DNA of 64,000 nucleotides from Qipengyuania_B thermophila (GTDB taxonomy: Bacteria; Pseudomonadota; Alphaproteobacteria; Sphingomonadales; Sphingomonadaceae), in NCBI RefSeq assembly GCF_004153605.1, contig NZ_SDSI01000002.1, positions 558,001-622,000 on the forward strand, given 5' to 3'. Made by a program: the position numbers and the translations under genes. Below the pieces are notes generated by a model. The model saw only the letters and a program-made list of their open reading frames with translations, did not search any database and had not been told where the DNA came from. Numbering within the stretch: position 1 is the stretch's first letter; the number at the start of each line of letters is the position of its first letter. Shown piece after piece: positions 21,847 to 30,963 of this stretch.

Positions 21847-23351
21847 CGGATCCTCGCGTCTTTCCACAATCGGTCGAAACTGAGCAGGTCGTCGTCGCCG
21901 CTGCACCCTTCGAAGGCGCCAAGGCGAAGCGCCGGATGCGAGCGGCGGAGGCGAAGGAGCGCGCGGACGAGATTCAGCACCGACCCCTCGTCCTGCTCCT
22001 GTCTGTCGATGGCGCGGACACGGTTGCCCGCGCCGAGCGGCAGCCACGGCGTGCCGGTGGTGAACCCGGCCTGCGGCTTGTCGGCCCGCCATGGGAGCGG
22101 CGTCCGCACCCCGTCCCGTGACAGCGTCAGGGGCCAGTTGGCGATCGCCTCCGGATCGCGCAGATCCTCGAAGGCGATCTCGTCCTGATGCAGTCCGAGT
22201 TCCTCACCCTGGAACAGGATGATGTTGCCGCGCAGCGCTGTGAGCAGCAGCAGCTTCAGCCGCACTCCCGCTTCGTGATGCTGCTCGTCCCACCAGCGCG
22301 AAGCGGCGCGGGGGGCGTCATGGTTCTCGAATGCCCAGCTGGGCCATCCTTCGTCACCCTCCCCGCTCCATGCGGAAAGGGCATCGCAGACGAGCGCGGG
22401 CGTGAGGTTCCGCGCATATAGGAAGTCGAACCCGTAGGCTGAGTCCAGACGCCGGGGACCGGCTGTGAACGCGCGCATTTCGGCAAGAGCGTTGTCTCCC
22501 CCCACCTCCGCCACAGTGAAAATCGCGCCATAGCGGTCGGTCAGCGCGCGGATCCGTTCGATGAAGGCGATGATGCCCGGATGCGACTGGTTGAAGAGGT
22601 GCTGCTGAAAGTCGAACGGCCGGGTTCGCGGGCGTCCGTCGTCGGGCGCGGGCGGATTGTCGCGCAGGCGCGGATCGTGCATGGCGAAGTTCAGCGCGTC
22701 GATGCGGAAGCCGTCGACGCCGCGATCAAGCCAGAACTGCGCGACCGAGAGCAGCGCGTCCTGCACCTGCGGGTTGTGCCCGTTCAGCTGCGGTTGCTGA
22801 GGCAGGAAGTTGTGCAGATAATACTGGCCGCGGCGCGCGTCCCAGGTCCATGCCGGCCCGCCGAAAACGGATTGCCAGTTGCTTGGCGGCGACCCGTCCG
22901 CCTTCGCGTCGGCCCAGACGAACCAGTCCGCTTTCGGGTTTGTCCGGTCCGCCCGGCTTTGGGTGAACCACGGGTGCTGATCCGAGCAGTGCGAGTAGAT
23001 CTGATCGATCAGCACCCGCAGGCCCAGCTCGTGCGCGCGGGCCACCAACGTGTCGAAGTCGGAAAGCGTTCCGAAGATCGGGTCGACATCGGTGTAGTCG
23101 CTGACGTCGTAGCCGAAATCGGCTTGGGGAGAGCGGTAGAACGGGCTGATCCAGATCGCATCCACGCCCAGTGAGGCGATGTGCGGCAAACCACGGGTAA
23201 TGCCGGGCAGATCGCCAATTCCGTCTCCGTTGGTGTCGCGGAAACTGCGCGGATAGACCTGGTAGATGGCCGCGCCGCGCCACCATGGCTGCGCCTCCGC
23301 GCGCTCTTCTGACACCGGGTTTTCGCGGACCGGCAAGGCGGCGTTGGTCAT
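21711..23351 (-). CDS. GH13 alpha-glucosidase
   Basis: Exo-acting alpha-glucosidase/oligo-1,6-glucosidase type, cytoplasmic (no signal peptide). 546 residues: IYQVYPRSFRDTNGDGIGDL, catalytic nucleophile D218 (GFRIDALNF), acid/base E282 (FTVAEVGGD) and transition-state D345 (FENHDAPR), then a C-terminal beta domain. Its start overlaps the preceding alpha-amylase stop (ATGA) and its stop overlaps the likely CTG of GH97. Substrate is probably maltose and malto-oligosaccharides from the pathway; 1,4 versus 1,6 preference is not decided here. Confidence 0.94.
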   Translation of the reverse strand: MTNAALPVRENPVSEERAEAQPWWRGAAIYQVYPRSFRDTNGDGIGDLPGITRGLPHIASLGVDAIWISPFYRSPQADFGYDVSDYTDVDPIFGTLSDFDTLVARAHELGLRVLIDQIYSHCSDQHPWFTQSRADRTNPKADWFVWADAKADGSPPSNWQSVFGGPAWTWDARRGQYYLHNFLPQQPQLNGHNPQVQDALLSVAQFWLDRGVDGFRIDALNFAMHDPRLRDNPPAPDDGRPRTRPFDFQQHLFNQSHPGIIAFIERIRALTDRYGAIFTVAEVGGDNALAEMRAFTAGPRRLDSAYGFDFLYARNLTPALVCDALSAWSGEGDEGWPSWAFENHDAPRAASRWWDEQHHEAGVRLKLLLLTALRGNIILFQGEELGLHQDEIAFEDLRDPEAIANWPLTLSRDGVRTPLPWRADKPQAGFTTGTPWLPLGAGNRVRAIDRQEQDEGSVLNLVRALLRLRRSHPALRLGAFEGCSGDDDLLSFDRLWKDARIRCLFNLSLHHTRGLASLPPEARVLMAVNGASPEGLPPLGGLLVQL

Positions 23352-25210
23352 CCCTGGAGTTCGCAGACCAGATGCCCGAACGGCGCGATGGTCACACGCA
23401 CGCTGCCAGGTGCCGCCACAGCGGGTGGACAGGCGCCGGCAATGGGGCGGAGCCGGCTCGCCAGCCCGTGAACGGCGACGGTGCGCGTGATCGGCTGCGC
23501 AGAGGTGTTGAAGGCGACGAGCACCCGCTGACCGCTTTCGGCGTCGAAACGCTCCACGGCGAGCAGCCCCTGGCCCTCGTGGTCGGCCGCACGCACGGTG
23601 CTCAGCCCCCGCCTCAAAGCGGGATGCGCGCGCCGGATCTGCGCCAGGTCGCCGATTGCGCGATAGAGCGGGTGGTTGATGTCGAAGTTCGAATCCGCGG
23701 GCGTGGCGGTCGTGCCCAGCAGCTCGTTATCGTTGTAAACCGCCGTCCGGCTCGGAAACATCGGTTCGCGGGCAAGCTGGTCGTGGCCGTCCGACACGAA
23801 CCCCTGTTCGTCACCGTAATAGATGGTGGGCACTCCCCGCAGCGTCAGCATCATGGCATGGCCCAGCATGGTGCGGGCCAGCAGTTCGTCGGCGCCGGCT
23901 TCGGGATTGGCGCGCCGGACGAACATGCTGAAGCGGCCGAAGTCGTGATTGCCGAGAAATGTCGGCAGGCTCAACGCCGCCTGTGCACCGCCGGGGTAGA
24001 TCACGTCCTGCTCGAGCAGATCGGCAAGCGTGCGTGGCGACGCGCGCCCTCCGACGACCCGCTGCGCGGCGCTTGCAAACCCCATGTCGAGGGCCGACGG
24101 CAGCCCGCTCTCCCACATGATCTGCGCGGCCAGCGTAGCGGACGGCTCGTCGAAGGCGATCTCGCCGAAAATGTGGAAGTTGGGGATGCCCCGGGCCTGT
24201 GCCCGGGCCTGCATGGCCGGGACGAAACGTTGCCAGAAGCTCGAATTGACGTGCTTGGCGGTGTCGATCCGGAACCCGTCGATGCCAAAACGGTCGATCC
24301 AGCCGCCGTAGATCTCGATCATCCCTTCAAGCACCCGCGGATGCTCCGTGAAAAGATCGTCCAGCCCGACGAAATCGCCATGGCGGGAGCTTTCCCCGAC
24401 CCAGTAGGTGTCCCCGCGATTGTGGTAGTAGATCGGGTCGTTCAGCCACGCCGGGACCTTCACGCCGCGCTCGTCCTCCGGCACCACCGGCGTGTAGGCC
24501 CAGCGCGGATCGTTGAGGCGGGCGAAGTTCTCCGGGCTCTCGTCCTCGTCACCTGCGAAGCCCACGTTGATCGGCGGACCTTCCACTCCGCCCCGGCGGG
24601 TGTACGGGTAGTCGGCCTTGCTGCGATAGGCATAGCCGTTCGCATCGCCCTCGGCGTAGCGGATCACGTCGGCGGTGTGATTGGTGATGATGTCCATGTA
24701 GACCTTCATCCCCCGCGCGTGCGCCGCGTCGACGAAGGCGCGGAACTCTTCGTTCGTGCCGAAATGCGGGTCGACCTGGGTGAAGTCTGTGACCCAGTAG
24801 CCGTGATAGCCTGCGCTGCGGTTGTCCGGCGGCCCCTGGACCGGCTTGTTCTTGAAGATCGGCGCGAACCAGATGGCGGTGACGCCCAGTCCCTGGATGT
24901 AATCGAGCCGCTGGGTCAGACCCTTGAGGTCACCGCCCTGGAAGAACGCCTGGCTTGTGGGATCGAAGCCGGTCACCTCGCGATCGCCCGTCAGACCGCC
25001 GCGATCGTTGGTCGGGTCTCCGTTCTCGAACCGGTCGGGAAGGACGAAGTAGATGATCTCGTCCTGCGGCAGGCGTTCGCGCATTGCCCTTGTCACGGAG
25101 GTTGCCGGCGCCTGCGCCCCAGACAGACGTTCCTCCCCGGCCGCCCATGTCGGCGTCGCCGCCAGCATCATTCCGGCGGTGAGGAGTGCGGCGAATACTC
25201 CACTGGTCAT
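23348..25210 (-). CDS. Secreted/periplasmic GH13 alpha-amylase-family enzyme
   Basis: 620 residues with signal peptide MTSGVFAALLTAGMMLAATPTWAAG. The catalytic barrel carries YMDIITNHTADV, nucleophile D316 (GFRIDTAKHV), acid/base E350 (FHIFGEIAFDE) and D423 (FLGNHDFGRF); a C-terminal beta domain ends FGHLVCELQG. Likely endo-acting alpha-amylase or cyclomaltodextrinase-type, cutting glucan outside the cytoplasm to supply the TonB/transporter system. Overlaps both neighbours by ATGA. Confidence 0.93.
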   Translation of the reverse strand: MTSGVFAALLTAGMMLAATPTWAAGEERLSGAQAPATSVTRAMRERLPQDEIIYFVLPDRFENGDPTNDRGGLTGDREVTGFDPTSQAFFQGGDLKGLTQRLDYIQGLGVTAIWFAPIFKNKPVQGPPDNRSAGYHGYWVTDFTQVDPHFGTNEEFRAFVDAAHARGMKVYMDIITNHTADVIRYAEGDANGYAYRSKADYPYTRRGGVEGPPINVGFAGDEDESPENFARLNDPRWAYTPVVPEDERGVKVPAWLNDPIYYHNRGDTYWVGESSRHGDFVGLDDLFTEHPRVLEGMIEIYGGWIDRFGIDGFRIDTAKHVNSSFWQRFVPAMQARAQARGIPNFHIFGEIAFDEPSATLAAQIMWESGLPSALDMGFASAAQRVVGGRASPRTLADLLEQDVIYPGGAQAALSLPTFLGNHDFGRFSMFVRRANPEAGADELLARTMLGHAMMLTLRGVPTIYYGDEQGFVSDGHDQLAREPMFPSRTAVYNDNELLGTTATPADSNFDINHPLYRAIGDLAQIRRAHPALRRGLSTVRAADHEGQGLLAVERFDAESGQRVLVAFNTSAQPITRTVAVHGLASRLRPIAGACPPAVAAPGSVRVTIAPFGHLVCELQG

Positions 25211-26715
25211 GCGCGTTTCCTCTGCGGTTCAGTCATCATCGCTTGGCGAAGAGCGGCCGCATGGGTCGGCATGCGTTCAACCGCGGCGGCATGGCGGGCG
25301 AGAATGGCGTCGAGCCGGGCGCGCAAGGCCTCCGGTTCCGCCCCGGCGGCGAGCGGATGCACGCACGCGGGCAGGATGTTCTGGCCGATCAGCACCTGCG
25401 ACCACCCTTCCAGCGTGAAGAGATCCTCGTCGCGGCGCGAGACAGTCGCGGTGTGACGCCAGAGTTCGAGTTGCTCCACCAGCGTGTCGGGCAGTGCCGC
25501 TGCGCGCCGTTCATCCCAGAACGGTTCTCCCTGCCGCCCGTTGGCATGGTAGTGGAGGATCAGGAAGTCGCGGATCCGGCACCACTCCGACTGCGCCTGC
25601 CGATTGAACTCAACCGCACAGCAGGTCGCGCGCGGGTCCGAGGGCAGCAGTTGGAGCAACCGCGCGATTGAGGATTGCACCAGATGGATGCTGGTGGATT
25701 CGAGCGGCTCCATGAAACCGGCCGCCAGCCCGAGCGCGACGCAGTTGCCGACCCAGTGGCGGCGGCGCGTGCCGGTGGTGAACGAGAGCAGTCTGGGGTC
25801 CGACTCCGGCTCGCCATCAAGGTTGGCGAGCAGCACGCGACGCGCGTCCTCCTCGTCGCAGAAGCGGCTGCAGAAGACGTAACCGTTGCCGATGCGGTGC
25901 TGCAGCGGGATGCGCCACTGCCATCCGGCCTGCCGCGCCGTGGCGCGGGTATAGGGCGTGAAGTCGCCGGCAGCCGCACACGGCACCGCCCATGCCCGGT
26001 CGCACGGCAGCCAGTGCGACCAGTTGTCGAACTCGCGGGGTGCGAGTGCCTCCAGCAGCACGGCCCTGAACCCGGTGCAGTCGACGAAGAAATCCGCTGG
26101 GATGCGGCTACCGGATGCCAGGACAAGAGCCTCGACCGCCTCGCCGTCGGAGGAGAGAACCACATCGACGATCCGCCCCTCGACCCGGCGCACCCCGGCA
26201 GCCTCGGCATGGGCGCGCAGCAGCTTGGCGTAGAGTGCGGCATCGAAATGGTAGGCATAGGGGCTTTGCGGCTCGTCACCCCTGCCAAGTGGAGACGGCA
26301 CGCGCCCTGCGGTAGCGGCAACCCGATTGAGCGAGTAGGCGCCGAAATCCCGCGCAAGGCCGGCGGAGCGGGCGTGGAGCCAGTGGTGGTGAAACGGCAG
26401 GACGCCATGCGCCGCGCCGGTGGGGCCGAAGGCATGCATGTAGCGTGACCCCTCGCCGCTCCAGCCCTCGAACATGATGCCGAGCTTGTAGCTCCCTCGC
26501 GTCGCGCGGAAGAACTCGCCTTCGTCAAGGCCCACCGCGGCGTTGAACAGGCGGATCTGCGGGATCGTCGCCTCACCCACCCCGACGGTGCCGATCTCCT
26601 CGCTCTCGATCAGGGTGACTTCAAGATCGGAGAGCACGCCGAGCGCGGCCGCAGCCATCCATCCGGCGGTGCCACCACCGGCAATCACGACATGTCGCAA
26701 GCCGCGCTCGCTCAC
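25207..26715 (-). CDS. Flavin-dependent tryptophan-halogenase family protein (2)
   Basis: 502 residues from GTG 26715 (VSERGLRHVVIAGGGTAGW). FAD loop AGGGTAGW, lysine K77 (GSYKLGIMF), WxWxIP at 265-270 (WQWRIPL) and GFMEPLESTSI with E336. It is clearly a divergent paralog of the gene at 18182-19675, not a tandem copy. It is first after the TonB receptor and overlaps the alpha-amylase start (ATGA). Substrate unknown. The frame stays open upstream to 26799 but that extension has no family similarity. Confidence 0.88.
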   Translation of the reverse strand: MSERGLRHVVIAGGGTAGWMAAAALGVLSDLEVTLIESEEIGTVGVGEATIPQIRLFNAAVGLDEGEFFRATRGSYKLGIMFEGWSGEGSRYMHAFGPTGAAHGVLPFHHHWLHARSAGLARDFGAYSLNRVAATAGRVPSPLGRGDEPQSPYAYHFDAALYAKLLRAHAEAAGVRRVEGRIVDVVLSSDGEAVEALVLASGSRIPADFFVDCTGFRAVLLEALAPREFDNWSHWLPCDRAWAVPCAAAGDFTPYTRATARQAGWQWRIPLQHRIGNGYVFCSRFCDEEDARRVLLANLDGEPESDPRLLSFTTGTRRRHWVGNCVALGLAAGFMEPLESTSIHLVQSSIARLLQLLPSDPRATCCAVEFNRQAQSEWCRIRDFLILHYHANGRQGEPFWDERRAAALPDTLVEQLELWRHTATVSRRDEDLFTLEGWSQVLIGQNILPACVHPLAAGAEPEALRARLDAILARHAAAVERMPTHAAALRQAMMTEPQRKRA

Positions 26716-26811
26716 CCCCGCACCCCTTCGCACCCAGCTACCGTGATTGCACCGGGGAGACGCGGCGACGCCGGCCCGCACGTTGCGGGACGGCGCCATG
26801 CCCGCCAGACC

Positions 26812-29586
26812 TCAGAAACGATAGGTGAACCCTGCAAGAAACCGGCGTCCGAATGTCTGATAGTCGAGCACCTGCCGGGTGAGACCCTCCCCCGCGATCG
26901 ACACGAACGGTTCATTGGTCAGGTTCTGCCCCTGAACGTAAATGTTCAAACCCTGCAACGCCGTTCCCTGGGGGAATTCATAGCCGATCTGCGCGTCGAC
27001 GATCGTCTCCCCGCGCGCCACGCGCCGGGTGGGCGATCCCCCGAACCCGGTGAAGTCGCCAAGGAAACTGGACCTGTGACGCACGCTGGCGCGGGCGTTC
27101 AGACCGAACGCTTCGTAGAACAGGGTGCCGTTGGCAACCCACTTCGAGTAGCCGGGAATGCGTGTCTCGTTGCCCGACGCGTCGGTGACGGAGGTTTCGG
27201 TATAGCTCACCCCGCCCGTGATCCCGAACCCGCTCAACAGGCTCGAGATGGTGTCGAAGGGCAAGGTGGCGGCGAGTTCCGCACCGTAAAGGTCGCCGCC
27301 GCCGGTGTTCACCGGCGCATCGAGATTGCCGATCGTGGTGACCGGCGCCGGTCCGGGCGGCAGGGGCAGGCCCGCATAGTCGAAGACGAAGCGACCGCCG
27401 AAGATGAAGCTCTTGATGTCCTTGTAGAACAGCTGGAGCGCCAGCACGCCGGCATTGCCGAAATACTTCTCGATGTTGAAATCGACGGCGTTGGCCCGGT
27501 ACGGGCGAAGGAACGGGTTGCCGCCCCCGCCGCTGATGAAGGGCGCCTGACCCGTCGGACTTTCGGCCGGGTTGTTGTTGATGCCGTAGCCGAGCGCGAT
27601 GCGCATGTCGTCAAGACGCGGGCGCATGATCTGTCGCGACGCCGCGAACCGCAGCACCAGGTCACTGTCGAAGCGCATCGACAGGTTCAGGCTCGGCAGC
27701 ACATCCCAATAGGACGCGCCCCGCGTGATCACCTGCGGACCGGTGGGCGTGAAGGCGAAACCGGTCGATTCCTGGTCGGTGCTCACGGCCTGCACGCCGA
27801 TGTTGCCGGTCAGGACGCCCCCACCAAGCCGCTGCTCGATGTCGGCCTGAAGATAGAGCGTCATCAGGTCTTCGCGCACCGAGAACTGCTTGGCGAGCAC
27901 GTCCTGGTCGCCGCCCCCCGTGCCGTCGCGGAACTGAAGCACCAGCGCGCCGGCATCGATCAATTGCCGAGGATCGTAGCTGACGATCGGTCCGAGCCCC
28001 AGATAGGCGAGGTTCGTGGGCGCGAGCAGAAGTTCCGAAGGCACGCGCGCGGTTCTGGCTCCGCCGGGCAGCCGCACGAACGCCTCGTTCGGCGTGAGCG
28101 ACTTGTCCCGGTTGGTGTAGTTCATGCCGAACTTGACGGCCGAAATGAACGAATCGATCTCCCGCTCGACATGCACCCGGTACTGCATCAGCTCGTCATC
28201 GATGATGCGGTTGTTGTAGTAACCGGCCTGAACGCTGTCGCCGCCCCAGCCGAGCGGATCGGTGAGCAGCACCAGTGACGGGTCGCTGTAGTTCAGCGAC
28301 GGGCTGAACACCGTGCCGCGCTCGCCGGTTCGGAAGCCGATGGTGGCGGCGGCACCGATGCCGGTGTCGTCACCGTTGTAGCCCGTGCCGGCATAGCTTT
28401 CGAGATTGAGTTCGTTGCGGTCGGTGCGCGAGTAGCCGAAATCGAAATAGGCCTTCCACCCGTCGGCGCCGTCCCACTTCGCGTTGAACCCTCCGGCGAC
28501 GAGTTCGGCCTGCCGCTGGAACACATCGTTGCGCACCACGCCGCGCACATTGGTGAACTGTCCGGCGGTAATCACGCCGTTCTCCACCGTCGCACCGGCG
28601 GGATTGAAGGCAACGCCAAAGCCCCCGCCAAAGCCGAGCGGAAGCTCGATCCCGCGCCGCAGCTGGTCATCGTCGAAGTCGGAGTAGAACCCGTCGACCG
28701 TAAGTGTGAGACCGGGCGTCGGCTCCCACTGCACCGTTCCGGCAAGACCCAGCCGCTTCAGGTTGGTCGACTGCACGAAGCTCTTGTTGCCGCCGATGAC
28801 CGCATTGCCGCCCACGTCGGCATAGCCCCACGCGTTGAACTCCTGGACCTGGTACGGCTCGTCGACATAGGAAGCCGCCAGCGAAATCCCGATCGTGTCG
28901 TCGGCGAACTGGTCGACGAAGGTGGCGCTGGCGCGGTAGCCGAATTCCTCGGAACCCGCGTTCAGCCGACCGAGATCCGTGTAGGAGCCGCGCCCGCCAA
29001 TCGCCAAGACGCGCCGGCCGTAGTCGAGCGGCCGGATGGTGCGGATGTCAATGGTTCCGACCAGCCCCTGTCCGACCAGCTCGGCGCTGGGAGATTTGTA
29101 CACGACAACCTGGTTCACCAGCTCGCCGGGATATTGGTCGAACTCGACCGCGCGGTTGTCTCCGAGCGACGTCTGCTCGCGTCCGTTCAGCAGCGTCTGC
29201 GAGAAGTCGGGGCCAAAGCCGCGGATCGACACCACGTTCGCACGGCCGTTCAGGCGCTGCGCCGTCAGGCCCGGCAGGCGCGCGATCGCCTCGCCGATCG
29301 AGTTGTCAGGAAGACGTCCGATGTCTTCCGCAGTCACCGACTCGACGATGAGGTTCTGGGTGCGCTTCTCCGCCACCGCGCTTTGCAGGCTGGCGCGGAA
29401 GCCCGTCACGACGATCGCCTCCGCCCCCTCTTCCACCGGCTGCGCCGCGTCCGCTTCACCAGCGGGCGGGGTTGCAGCCGGGGGCTGCGGCGTGGCGCCC
29501 TGCTGGGCGAAAGCGGCGGCCGGCATCAGTGCCAACGCCATCGCGGAGCCGGCGAACAGCGCTGCGCCGCGGGTGCGCTTGATCAT
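26812..29586 (-). CDS. TonB-dependent outer-membrane receptor, glucan/maltose-type
   Basis: 924 residues. Signal peptide MIKRTRGAALFAGSAMALAL...AFAQQ, a Pro/Ala linker, TonB-box-like EAIVVTGFRASLQ, plug domain with RLPDNSIGEAIARLPGL and NVVSIRGFGPDFSQTLLNG, then a 22-strand-type barrel ending in a terminal Phe (GFTYRF). ATG 29586 is preferred over 29592 because AGGGGGAG lies six bases before it. A perfect 12-base palindrome 87 bases upstream is the likely LacI operator. By context it imports malto-oligosaccharides or related alpha-glucosides. Confidence 0.94.
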   Translation of the reverse strand: MIKRTRGAALFAGSAMALALMPAAAFAQQGATPQPPAATPPAGEADAAQPVEEGAEAIVVTGFRASLQSAVAEKRTQNLIVESVTAEDIGRLPDNSIGEAIARLPGLTAQRLNGRANVVSIRGFGPDFSQTLLNGREQTSLGDNRAVEFDQYPGELVNQVVVYKSPSAELVGQGLVGTIDIRTIRPLDYGRRVLAIGGRGSYTDLGRLNAGSEEFGYRASATFVDQFADDTIGISLAASYVDEPYQVQEFNAWGYADVGGNAVIGGNKSFVQSTNLKRLGLAGTVQWEPTPGLTLTVDGFYSDFDDDQLRRGIELPLGFGGGFGVAFNPAGATVENGVITAGQFTNVRGVVRNDVFQRQAELVAGGFNAKWDGADGWKAYFDFGYSRTDRNELNLESYAGTGYNGDDTGIGAAATIGFRTGERGTVFSPSLNYSDPSLVLLTDPLGWGGDSVQAGYYNNRIIDDELMQYRVHVEREIDSFISAVKFGMNYTNRDKSLTPNEAFVRLPGGARTARVPSELLLAPTNLAYLGLGPIVSYDPRQLIDAGALVLQFRDGTGGGDQDVLAKQFSVREDLMTLYLQADIEQRLGGGVLTGNIGVQAVSTDQESTGFAFTPTGPQVITRGASYWDVLPSLNLSMRFDSDLVLRFAASRQIMRPRLDDMRIALGYGINNNPAESPTGQAPFISGGGGNPFLRPYRANAVDFNIEKYFGNAGVLALQLFYKDIKSFIFGGRFVFDYAGLPLPPGPAPVTTIGNLDAPVNTGGGDLYGAELAATLPFDTISSLLSGFGITGGVSYTETSVTDASGNETRIPGYSKWVANGTLFYEAFGLNARASVRHRSSFLGDFTGFGGSPTRRVARGETIVDAQIGYEFPQGTALQGLNIYVQGQNLTNEPFVSIAGEGLTRQVLDYQTFGRRFLAGFTYRF

Positions 29587-29672
29587 GGTCATCTCCCCCT
29601 CGCACGCCGGCAATCCGGGCGTGCCGTTTTCATCGCCTGACAATGAACTGAAACAATTCACCCGCCCAGTTC

Positions 29673-29684
29673 GCATACGTATGC
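29673..29684. promoter_or_regulatory. LacI-type operator, copy 1
   Basis: Perfect palindrome GCATACGTATGC between the TonB receptor and lacI-family genes, 87 bases before the receptor start and 115 before the regulator. A one-mismatch copy lies before the transporter at 30863-30874. Size and symmetry fit LacI-family sites. Confidence 0.7.
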
Positions 29685-29798
29685 CCGGCTGCCTGGGAAC
29701 AGCCTCGCCCGGAATCCGCCTGAGGCGATCACCGGCGATGACGGATGCGCAGCGATGCGTTAGGCAGGCGGGACGCAACCTCTGGGCAGTGCCGCGCT

Positions 29799-30839
29799 AT
29801 GCCTTCACGACCGCCGGACAAGGTGACAAGCTTCGACATCGCGTACCGCGCCGGCGTGTCGCAGCCCACGGTCAGCCGCGCCCTGCGCGGCGACCGGGCC
29901 GTGAGCCGCGAAACCCGCGAACGCATCCAGCAGATTGCGCGCGAGCTGAACTACACCGTCGACAAGAACGCCTCTGCGCTCCGCAGCCAGCGCGCCAACA
30001 CCCTGGCTCTGCTGTTCTTCGACGAGGCGGCCACGGCCGGCAGCCGCATCAACCCGTTCTTCCTCACCATGCTCGCCGCGATCACCCAGGCGTCCGGTGC
30101 CCGCGGCTTCGACCTGCTGGTGTCCTTCCAACGCCCCGACGACGACTGGCTCAGCCGCTACGAGGACAGCCACCGCGCCGACGGGCTCATCCTGCTCGGA
30201 TATGGCGACAACCGCACCTATGCCCGCTGTCTCGAGCACCTTGCGCGGCAGCAGAGCCACTTCGTGCGCTGGGGCCCGATTGGCGACACCGTGGCCGGCG
30301 CGGTGGTCGGCTCGGACAACGAGCATGCCGGGTTTCTCGTCGGGCGGCATCTGGCCGCCGCCGGACGCCGCTCCGTGGTGTTCTGCGGATGCGCGGACTC
30401 CGGCTACCCGGAGTTCAGCGACCGCTGCCGGGGGCTGATCCGCGGCTTCGTCTCTCCGCCCGGAGGCGTGCCCGTCCGCACGATTGACGCGCTGAGCAGC
30501 GAGGCGGACGGCGAGAAGGCCATCGATCAGCTGCTGTCGGCGGGAGCCAGCTTCGATGCCGTGTTCGCCGGCAGCGACCTCATCGCGATCGGCGTTCTTC
30601 GTCGCCTCAAGGCGGCCGGTTTGAGAGTTCCGGAGGATGTCCATGTTGTCGGGTTCGACGACATTCCGGCGGCGGCACTCACGTCTCCGGCGCTGACCAC
30701 CGTGGCGCAGGACACGGAAGCAGCCGCCGTGCTCCTCGTCGATCTTCTGGTGCGGCAGATCGAGGGAGAGAAAGTTGAGAACGCCGTTCTGCCCCCTCGC
30801 CTGGTGATCCGCCAAAGCTCGCCCGCAGCAGCGGGTTGA
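29799..30839 (+). CDS. LacI-family transcriptional regulator
   Basis: 346 residues starting MPSRPPDKVTSFDIAYRAGVSQPTVSRALRG: helix-turn-helix plus hinge helix (residues ~8-60), then a periplasmic-binding-protein-like sensor domain with VFAGSDLIAIGVLRRL and VVGFDDIPAAALTSP. Probably represses the divergent glucan operon and the downstream transporter until a malto-oligosaccharide binds. It sits between the two matching palindromes at 29673 and 30863 and may autoregulate through the first. Confidence 0.92.
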   Translation: MPSRPPDKVTSFDIAYRAGVSQPTVSRALRGDRAVSRETRERIQQIARELNYTVDKNASALRSQRANTLALLFFDEAATAGSRINPFFLTMLAAITQASGARGFDLLVSFQRPDDDWLSRYEDSHRADGLILLGYGDNRTYARCLEHLARQQSHFVRWGPIGDTVAGAVVGSDNEHAGFLVGRHLAAAGRRSVVFCGCADSGYPEFSDRCRGLIRGFVSPPGGVPVRTIDALSSEADGEKAIDQLLSAGASFDAVFAGSDLIAIGVLRRLKAAGLRVPEDVHVVGFDDIPAAALTSPALTTVAQDTEAAAVLLVDLLVRQIEGEKVENAVLPPRLVIRQSSPAAAG

Positions 30840-30862
30840 GCTGCGCCCGCTGACCGTCGGCC

Positions 30863-30874
30863 GCATTCGTATGC
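30863..30874. promoter_or_regulatory. LacI-type operator, copy 2
   Basis: GCATTCGTATGC, one mismatch from the palindrome at 29673-29684; 24 bases after the regulator stop and 90 bases before the transporter start. Suggests the transporter is a separate promoter of the same regulon. Confidence 0.65.
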
Positions 30875-30963
30875 AGCTTGCGCGCAGCGGTCCCGGGGTG
30901 GCACTCCGCAGGCACAACGACAAGCCGGATGCAGGCGGCGACCGCATTCGGCAGGGAGCAGGG

